From assembly GCA_029204225.1 (NCBI GenBank), contig CM055102.1, positions 9,311,456-9,375,455 on the forward strand: DNA of 64,000 nucleotides. Reading direction: 5' to 3'. This DNA is from Diphasiastrum complanatum. Taxonomy: Eukaryota; Streptophyta; Lycopodiopsida; Lycopodiales; Lycopodiaceae. Position numbers and translations under genes: made by a program. Below the pieces are notes generated by a model. The model was given only the letters and a program-made list of their open reading frames with translations, did no database searches and was not told the origin of the DNA. Each line of letters starts with the position of its first letter. Positions within the stretch are counted from its first letter, which is position 1. Positions 35,922-45,400 of this stretch are shown here, one piece after another.

Positions 35922-38900
35922 CGTGCGCACGTTTTAGGGTTTAGGGGCCAAACTTTTTCTTTTTCTTTTTTTGAAAAAAAAAAATCCGTCCGAGTCCCGA
36001 ACGCGTTTTGGGACCCGGACGTGCCAGCTGGACGTGTCCAGCGTCCAAAAAATAAAATAAAAATGGACGCGTTCGACCCCGCGTCCGAGGGTCGAACGCG
36101 TCCGGGTCCGGGCGCAGGACGCGGATGCCAAAAGGCCGCGTCCGCCCCGGACCCTCATGTCTGAACCGTGGTACGGTTCATCTAATTAATTAATTAACTA
36201 ATTTTTTTCCCCCAAAAAACCGAGGATGCTCATTGTTTGGTCCTCATTTCACATTTGTTGTGGTAGAGATTGAGAGAGAGGGCGCTTTGGTTTGAGAGAG
36301 AGGCTGCTCAGATTGATGAGAGAGAATAGGGCAGGGTACAGAGAGGCTGTAGTGGCCTTTGTAGAGAGAGACAATTAGGGTTTAGTTGTAGGTGTGCTTT
36401 TCTTGTCAACAAACAGGTTTTTTAGCATTCCCTCATGTAAATAGGCCTATTTTAAGGGTCTAGGGATTTCGGATCTTGGGACAGTGACTATACTAGCCTA
36501 TCTAAAGAGAGAAGGTTAGGGTTTAGGGTTTAGGTTTATTTTTGGAGCAAAACAAATAGGTTTTTTTGCAAATGGAGGGCCTTTTCTAGAGGTTTAGGGG
36601 TTTAGCTTGATAGGGTTTAGGGTTGGCATTCCCAAGTTCATTGCATTGCGTGGGAGCGCACATGCACTTATCCAGGACTGGTTTCCTCTGACCGAACGGT
36701 AACTCATTTGTCTTTTCTTGCACTTCTTCCGTACTTTCTGTTTCCTATACCGTCTCACACCATGCCTGTTGGAGAAATGCCTGAGCTATGGGGTGAGGTA
36801 GACCAAGACCCCGAGTTCATTAGGTTTGGCATTTGATCTGGGACGCGTGGATGGACCTGTAGGTTTTGTCATGCTCGTTTTGTCAACACTCTCACTAGGC
36901 TGAAAGGCCAACTCCTTGGCTGTCAAGGGTGATGGCAAACGCTTAGGCTCCCTCCCTTGCCCACACATGCTTGCTCAGGAGCGTTGTAGGCTCACTGACA
37001 TATATGGAGCACGATTGACACAAGCTGGTATGTCACTAGATCCTGATGTATATGCAGTAGTGTCATCCACCCCACGGGATCCACTAGCTCCTTGTCCACC
37101 ACCACCTCGTCCTCCCCCACCTCCTGTTCTTACTCCCCCGCAGCCTGATGCACATCCACCCCTCGTTCCTCAGCCCACTACACCACATCCTACCGCACCA
37201 CCACAGCCCACTGCACCACGTCCCGCCCCTCCTCCTGCTACATCTATTCCAGAGGGTGCATTTCCACAACGTCCTCCTGCAGTGACTCAGATGACTCGCC
37301 CAGTGCAAACATTCCGATTTCTTCGCTCTGAGTCGACACCGAATGGTCTGTCAGGACACCCAGGACATACCATCCACTTTCCCCACACATCAGGATGATT
37401 TGGACTCTGATGGTGAGGATGGTGATGATAGACAGCATGGTGAGGCTGGTTCTTCTGGAGCTTCTTCACCACCATCTCAACAGCCCCAGTATCCCCCACA
37501 GCCGCAGCATCCCCCTCAGCCACCTCAGGCCCAGTTTCCCCCCCAGCCTCGGCACCCCCCTGCCACTGACATACCTCCTCCTGCTCCTCGTAGGGGTGCT
37601 TACCGCACTAGGGCATCCTCCAGTAGATCGTCTCGCAGCTCCCAGTATAGACATCAGTCCATGGGGGAGTCTTTTCAGCCCCATCTCGAGGCAGAGGCCC
37701 AGCATGATCTGTGAGCTGAACCTGCCATTTGCCATTGCTGACACGGAGCCCTTCAAGAGGGCTATAGCCACAGTTGCTACTGCAGGTCCACGCTTCAGGC
37801 CACCCTTGGCTGAGGTTGTCCGTACCACCCACCTTACATCTAGGGTGGAGGAGCTCACCACACAGATGATGCCTCTTAGGAAGGCCTGGGAGAGTTATGG
37901 GTGCTTGATCATGTCCGATGGCTAGAGTGACAGTGTTGTCGGCCAGTGATCAACATACTGGTGTCTTGTTGCATGGGCACTATGTTTTATTGGGCCATTG
38001 ATGCTAGTAGAGGTGGTGGGGTCATTGACGGACAATTTATGTTCGATATCATCAATGAGGTTATAGAGGAGGTTGGCCCTGCCAACGTAGTGCAGGTTCT
38101 CACCGACAACGCAAGTGATTGCGTGCACATTTCTCACTTGCTACAACAGCAGTACCCTGCTATTGTATGGACCCCATGTGCTGCACATAGCATTGATCTT
38201 ATACTGGGGGATATTGGCCTGGCTGCAGGATAGCTGATGTGGCCTTTGCCGTGGTGACACTGGTTGTCATGCACAGGCTTATTAGAGTCAAACATCAGCT
38301 CAGACACATGGTCACTAGTGTTGCATTTAGGGAGTTGCCTTTCTCTAATAGGCCTTATGGTTTGAGATTTTTGAGGATTGTATTTGACGATGATTTTTGG
38401 CATCAGGCTGAGAGCATTACATCTGTGATGAGTCCGTTCTACCATGTTCTATAGTTAGTTGACAGTGAGGGCAACACTATGGGCCTTATCTACGAGTTCA
38501 TGGACAGGATTGGACAGCTTCTACAGCAGCATTTTTTCTCCGAGGACAGGTATGGTACTTGATGGTCATTTCAGTCATTTGTTGTTAATAAGTTTGTTGT
38601 CATCTTCGCATCTTTGGACATGTCATTAACTACGTGAAACAGGATGGTGGTGTTGCGGGACATCTGGGAGCGCAGGTGGAATTGGTTCCATAGGCCGATT
38701 CACGTTGTTGCCCACTTGTTGCACCCCATGTGGCTATCTGAGCGGCAGGCATCAGACATGGAGCTAGGTTTGGATTGGTTGAGATACTTGGATGGAGCCG
38801 CCAGACACTTCACTGACATAGATGCTGTTGAGACACAGTACATTGCCTTCAAAACGCAGGTTGGTGTGTTTGGCCGTCATGCGGCGCTGAATTCCAGCAG

Positions 38901-41900
38901 GCGGGAGAAAGCGGTGACTTGGTGGAACCTCTATGGTTCTGCATGCCCAGCTCTACAAAAGCTGGCCTTGCAAGTGCTATCACAAGTATTTCTTTACCCA
39001 CCAACTTCTATGTGATTAAAGATGGGTGTTAAATGGATGAAATCAAGTAATGCGCTTTTTTGAATTTCATGAGTGTCAATAGGATTGTTCCTCCAGTGTA
39101 TGCGAGCGCAACTGGAGCACATTTTCATTGATTCACACGAAAAGGCGTAGTTGCCTTTCTATTGCACAGATGGCACGGCTGGTTTTTTGCAACACCAATG
39201 CAAGGTTGGGTCACAGATTTGCATCTATTGTGGACCCTCTAGAGGTGTTGCCCTCGGATTGTTTACTAGGCGGACCATGGCTGAGGCACAGCTTGAGGCA
39301 GACCTAGACTATGGCCTGGAGGATGATCGATTACAGAGGATGATGGCAGGGATGTATGAGCCAAATCTACCAGAGCAGGATGTGTATCAACCTTATCCAC
39401 TACCAGAGGATATACAGCATGAGAGAGAGACAGTGGATGCAGCACATGTTGGGGATGTTGACCATATGGCACAGGACGCTTTTGCAGGGGATACAGCAGA
39501 GGGTGGAGAGGCCTGTGCCACAGTGGGAGGGATTGATGGTGTGCAGGATTCATAGGCCCCTACAGATGTTCATGATGATGATGCAAATCAGACCCGCCGT
39601 GTTCGCCAGAGGACCATGTCAGACCTCCTTCGGTATGGACAGGGTGAGGATGACATTGATGATCTAGGGTGGCTCTCACCACATGCACGTACTCAGCCAC
39701 ATCCACACCATCAGCTGGTACACATACTACTGCCACTCATACGACTGCTACTCATACAACTCCCAGGCATACAGCGTCGACACATACGGTACCTCCTGCT
39801 CAGCCACCCACTCCGATTGTTGCATCTACTTATACAACTGCCCCCCACATTCCACCACCGGCACCTGCACGTAGCCTCCCTGGGCCACCTTGTCATGTTA
39901 CACCAGCTTTTCCAATTGGTGTACAGCCTCGGCCTCCTCTTACAACAGCTGCACCACGGCCTACTCCTGCCATGCCAAAGTCCACTCATAGACCCCTTCT
40001 TCCAGCAGGTTACTATCCACGAGGAGTTGTCCCTGCCCAGCCTGCAGTACAGCCATATTCATACACTCCACCTACATTTAGGGTGCCTGCATCTCATGCC
40101 ACACCCATTCCTGCATCAGCGATACCTCCTACTACATCTGCTTCCACAGCACCAGCTCGGAGGCGTCCAAGAAGGCCTCCAGGATCTGGCAGGGGGTCTT
40201 CCCAGAGAGGCAGAGGTTCTAGTCAGACAGTGGCACGTAGACAGAGAGGGAGGCCGCATGGCTCTGGCAGAGGTGCATCTCGCATCACTTTGTCAGGGAC
40301 ACAAATTGAGGGAGAGGTTTTACATGACTTCAGTCAGGCTGTAACAGAGGAGGATGAGTTGGATGATTTTGATGATCCGGATGCCACATAGGCATCTTTA
40401 GGACATGTTGTAGATGTTGTCATTTATGTTCCATTCATATTGTGTTTTTTGAGGTTAGACCCCAACCGTATGTGGCGGGCTCTATATGATGAGATTATAT
40501 ACATAGCATCTCACTTGTTTTCCAGATGGATGGCTAATTGATGTGCATTATGTACACTGATGAAATGGTTTACTATGATAGCCTCCCCCTCTCTCTGTCT
40601 CCTTCTCTCTCTTAACAGTTTGGGTATTTTTTCAACTTTTTTGACCTTTTTTTGGGCTGTTTTTGGGGGTGGGTCGTTAAAAAAAAAAAGGTCATTAATT
40701 AATTTAAACTCCTTACAAATCTGCTTTTTTTGGCAATTTTTTAGCATTTTTTGGGCTATTTTTGGTGGTGGGAAAATTAAAAAAAAATTAATAATTAATT
40801 AATTAATTAACTGTACGGTTCACCACGGTTCCAGCTAAAATCTTCTGAGAACCGTACGGTTCACTGAACCATGGTGAACCGTACATGGTTCATTTATTCT
40901 ATGCGTGGGTGCCGTGGAACTGAAGTGCCACGGCACCTGTACGGCACCTACGGAACCCGTGCCGTGGTACGGCACTTAGAACTTTGCCAACAACCCTTTT
41001 TCACTTATTTATGTTTTGAGTTCCAAAAGGGAATTAAATGTCTGAAATGCATCTATATCAAATGACAACTTTAATTTGAGGGCTTTGCTCTCCATTATGT
41101 GCTTGTAAAATTATTAAGAATCATAATTAACAAATTCAATTCGAGAGATCAACAATGATCTTGGGGGTCGAGCTTAAAACAAAATGCACATGCGGCCAAA
41201 AGTAAAAAAAATAGTATCAAACCAGCATTACCAACAAGCATTACTCATAGCTTCATTAATGCCCAAGCATAAATTGCAATCAAAATTGCAAGAGGGAATA
41301 TTTTCTTGTGTAGAACTAATGCTAACTGAAGATTCAACAGCGTCCGGCAAGAACAATTAAGAATGAATAAAAAAGAGAAAAAAAATTAATATATTCATGA
41401 CACATGTAAAGTCTAGGATGGTACGTGAAAACAGCAAAAAGGCAGCATCTGATCTTCAACCCTAGGGATTCCATGCACAGAGTATCAAACTATTAGATCC
41501 ATCATGTATAGCTTCTACCAAATGTGGTGATACCCTGACTCAGCCACAACTGACAAGGAGTAGGGGCAGGTTGCATGCATAAGAATAGGTCCACATTAGC
41601 TTTCATACACTAGTACAAAGGCCAACTTGCTATGCTTCTATCATTGCTTTCGAGGTGAGGGGAAAACTCAGCTGTGATGAATACTAGCACTAAAGAGGAA
41701 AGCCATTCAAATAAAATTTCTCTTTCCTCATAGAAACATAAGAAATGTCAAACAGCTGAAGATAGGAAGTATTAGGACAAGATCTCAAATGAGAAGTGCA
41801 TGTCCACAAATACAACAAAACAGAAAAGGAGATTCAGCCACAATGAAGGGTAGCACTAAAGATAAGCCAGTTGAATGAAGTCCAGATTGCCTTATAGAAA

Positions 41901-42424
41901 CATAAGGAATACACATATCATCGCTTTAGCTTGCTTAAAAAAAACCAAACCTAGAAATTGTGGCTGGTAGGAAAGAGCACTGCTGAAGATAGCAAGTGCT
42001 AGCACACACGAGCTGGTCTCAACTTGGATGAAGGATCTCAAAAAAAATTTGCATCTCCAATAATAACCTAGAAATATACATTACATCAAGATCCTAATGT
42101 AAGCTAAGCATAGATCAATTTTCATTCTTCCATGGCCTTTGGCCTAACCTTGCTCGTTTGAAATTCTTTTCCCTTTTTTCTTCCTATTCCCACCAACAAA
42201 AAGGAAATCTCCACCTAAGGAGCCCATTGCTCTCACAAATATCCTAAGCCTAACACCAACTCGACGTGATGAGGTGTAGAAGGGAGATCATAATAACGTA
42301 GATATTAAAATCTTTGAAAGTCTAATGTGGCAGTAAAAAATCCTTGCAAAGTGGAATCTATGAAAGTAAGCACAAAGAGGCAGCTATTTATCTCAAAAGG
42401 TCTAGATCATTACCTAAACATAAG

Positions 42425-42496
<72 letters not shown>

Positions 42497-45400
42497 ATAG
42501 GGATTTGGATCTTTCGAGCATGGGAGCAGCCTGAAGACCCACCCATCTTCATTGTGTTTTGGTGTGTGGAATTGTAATGGGATACATACCTCATCCTCGG
42601 AAGGGGATTTAATTGACTTCATAGATAGTGGTGCTATACTATTATTCACAGAGATGCATGAGAGTGCAGAGCGAGCTTTATCCTTATTTCCTAGTTTCCA
42701 GTGGGAATCGGTTTTCAGAGCAGAGACCATATCAGCAGGGGGTGTGGTTCCGATGGTGTGGCATGTTTATATAGAGATACTACTTAGAGAGTGCTTAAGG
42801 TGGTTCACAGAGATGATCATTCCTGATACATATGGATCAGACTCAGAGGGGAGCCCACGGTTTTGGACAGGGACATTCATATTGTAGTTTGTTATTTTCC
42901 AACGGGTACATCTTCTTTCTCAGACAGGGATGGCTCTCCATACATGGATTTTTCTGGAGATATCATTGGGTTTCTTGATAGAGGACATATTTTATTGGTG
43001 GGGGGGCTTTAATGCCAGGCCTAGATCACGTCAGACTTCATTCCATGATGTGGACCAGGATCCTTTATGTATCAGGGCATTAGACTTCGATGAGCTTGGG
43101 CTTTTGAGACATTCTGCAGATGAGGATGGGCCTATCACAGATTATGGAGAGTACTTTTTACAGTTAGGAGAAGCGCACGAGCTTGCCATTTTCAATGGCC
43201 TTGCCAGGTGGCCTTCTTCCAGTGACTTCACTTGTCATCCTCACAGCGGCGGCCATAGCGTGGTAGACTACCTCATTCGATCACCTTCTCTTCTTCCTCA
43301 TATTACTGCTTTCACCATCACACATACTACTTTATCTGACCATTCATTTCTCTCTTTCCATTTAGGAACACAACCCACGGTCACTCATACTTCCCTCGTG
43401 CCCCAAGGTATCGCTTTGAGAACTCATACATTCCCACTTATCAGGCTTCATTAACCTCCCTTCTACAACATTCTCCACCATTAATAACAATCTAACTTCC
43501 TCACCAATGCCCTGCACACTGCAGCTTCCCTTTCTTTTCCATCCACAAAACCCAAAACAAAAACTAATACCTTCAAAAGCCCAAGTCAGCCTTGGTATGA
43601 TGATGAAAGCCGCCAACTTCATAATCATCTTAAACATGCTTATGCCAACTCACTTCCGACTATTCGTGACATGAATCGTACTTATCGAAATACACTCCAC
43701 CGTAAGAAGAAAGCCTACGATATCAAAGAGGGGAGAAGGTTTATTAACCTTCTCTTTAGTTCTTCTTATGGGGCCTTTTGGCGTGAATTCATCCCTCATG
43801 CTCCTTCTCCCACCCTGACCGACCTATATACTTGGGCAGATTATGCCAAATCTCTATATACTATTGACACCACTTCTCCCATCATCATCTCACCCCGTCC
43901 TTCGTCCTTCAACCTATTCACCCCCAACATGATATCTGAGTCCATTAAATACCTCAATAGTTGTCGTGCCCATATTGAAGACTTAGAGGTAGAACTTCTT
44001 ATCCATGCGAAAGATATACTCTCTCCCATCCTTTCCGATCTTTTTAATCAAGCTGTGATTCAGGGCTTCCCCACCTCTTGGTGCACCAATGTCATACATC
44101 CCATTCACGAGGGAGGTGATCCCATGAGGCCATAAAAACTATCATAGTATTATGGTTGGACATATTATGGCAAAGGTTTATGGCTCAGTTCTTCATACTA
44201 CAGTGAGTAGTGAAGCCGAGCTCAGACGCATTAAGGGCTACTTAAGCTGAAAAAGGGCTTATTGTATAAAGAAAAGAGTATTTTATCTTCTATAGACATA
44301 GATAGCGAGGTGCTAGCACTTCTATCGATTTTTGGTCTTCATTTTGATATAGAATGTTCTGTTTATTTGGGCCACTTAAAGAATCTTTATGGAACTAGAA
44401 AAACTTTTCATCGCTTTGCAGTTTGGAAAATTTTGAAAACATGGGCCTGATCGCCATTCAAGAATCTTACCTTAGTATCAAATATAAGCACCACATCCCA
44501 AGAAATGATTGTAAATGGCATAATCAAAGTCTTCTCTTCATTCTATAGGATCAAACACAGCGGAATATTCATGATGAAGATAACATAATGATGAAGACAA
44601 GATAATGATCAAGAAATCATAGGCAATGATCATCTTCTATTATGGTTCAATCACACTGTTATCCTTTGTCGTGCAGGCTACAATGCGATGTTGGGCTCTT
44701 CTCAATGATTCAGAGTTTTGGATCAATTTTTCTTATTTACTTGTAAGACTGGATGGATGAAAATGCCTTATATTTTCCTAATGTTTTTGAGGACAGGCAA
44801 CCTAAATGGTGGAATGAGGTATTCTTTACGGGCCCAGCACATTAACTATCAAATCACAATACCGAAGTCCATCCATATATTCACCCAATCGAATGGAATC
44901 TTCGATTGTCCAATTTTTTACCCAAGATACTTCAAATGCTTAACCAACCTGAGGTTCCCTCCAGCCAAGTCTGGTAAACATCAGTGATTGTTGTGGGCCT
45001 TGCCAAATTTTGCAGTCACAAATAACAAACTGCTGAATCTATTAGTCAACTACCCAACAATCAATTAATTAAAATTTCTTCAGATAGCCTTTCTTGATGA
45101 AGAAGAGCCACTCGTAGATTCATGATGATCAGGGTCCTTCAGTTTGCAGATGGGGCTGTGTGTGGATTTGACAATTCTGAGAAAGTCCAAAGCATCTCCA
45201 CAAATTAGTGATGAATGGTTAAGGGGTGCTTTGTGGCAAATCTATTGCAACTACTGTGATCTTTATACAAACTCGCTTCTGCTATGTCTTGTGGAAGACC
45301 TATAGATAGGAGGGTTTTTCGCTCAAAGAGGTTCATATTCTTGGTACCTCCTAACAGTAGCTCTGTCATTGTTGTGGTATCCAAATACAGAATAATACTC

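Larger units (their letters stand above)
34825..36161. mobile_element. Possible nested insertion inside the hAT element
   Basis: The hAT subterminal repeat pattern stops at about 34824 and resumes at 36162. TGAACCGTGG is present directly on both sides (34815-34824 and 36162-36171), which could be a 10-bp target duplication of Mutator type. However, this word is also a hAT subterminal repeat, so the match may be coincidental. Both inner edges are rich in GGACGCGTCC-like words (34830-34915 and 35990-36150), unlike the rest of the hAT. The segment carries the two-exon frame at 35202-35698 and the CT arrays. Confidence 0.45.
34616..40986 (+). mobile_element. hAT transposon, 6,371 bp, with 8-bp target duplications
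   Basis: The ends are CAAAGTACCCCACGG at 34616 and, read inward on the other strand, CAAAGTTCTAAGTGCCG from 40986. Direct 8-bp copies CCAACAAC flank it at 34608-34615 and 40987-40994. Eight-base duplications are the hallmark of hAT insertion. Both ends carry many subterminal copies of GCCGTGGTACGGCAC and, further inside, ACCGTGGTACGGTTC, in mirrored order. It sits in intron 2 of the choline-transporter-like gene in the opposite orientation to it. It contains the decayed transposase at 36762-40391 and a 1.3-kb extra segment at 34825-36161. Confidence 0.88.

Noticed and set aside
39616-40344. Leu/His-rich plus-strand frame
   Set aside because: It is a shifted-frame shadow of the Pro/Thr-rich tail of the hAT transposase (39669-40391).
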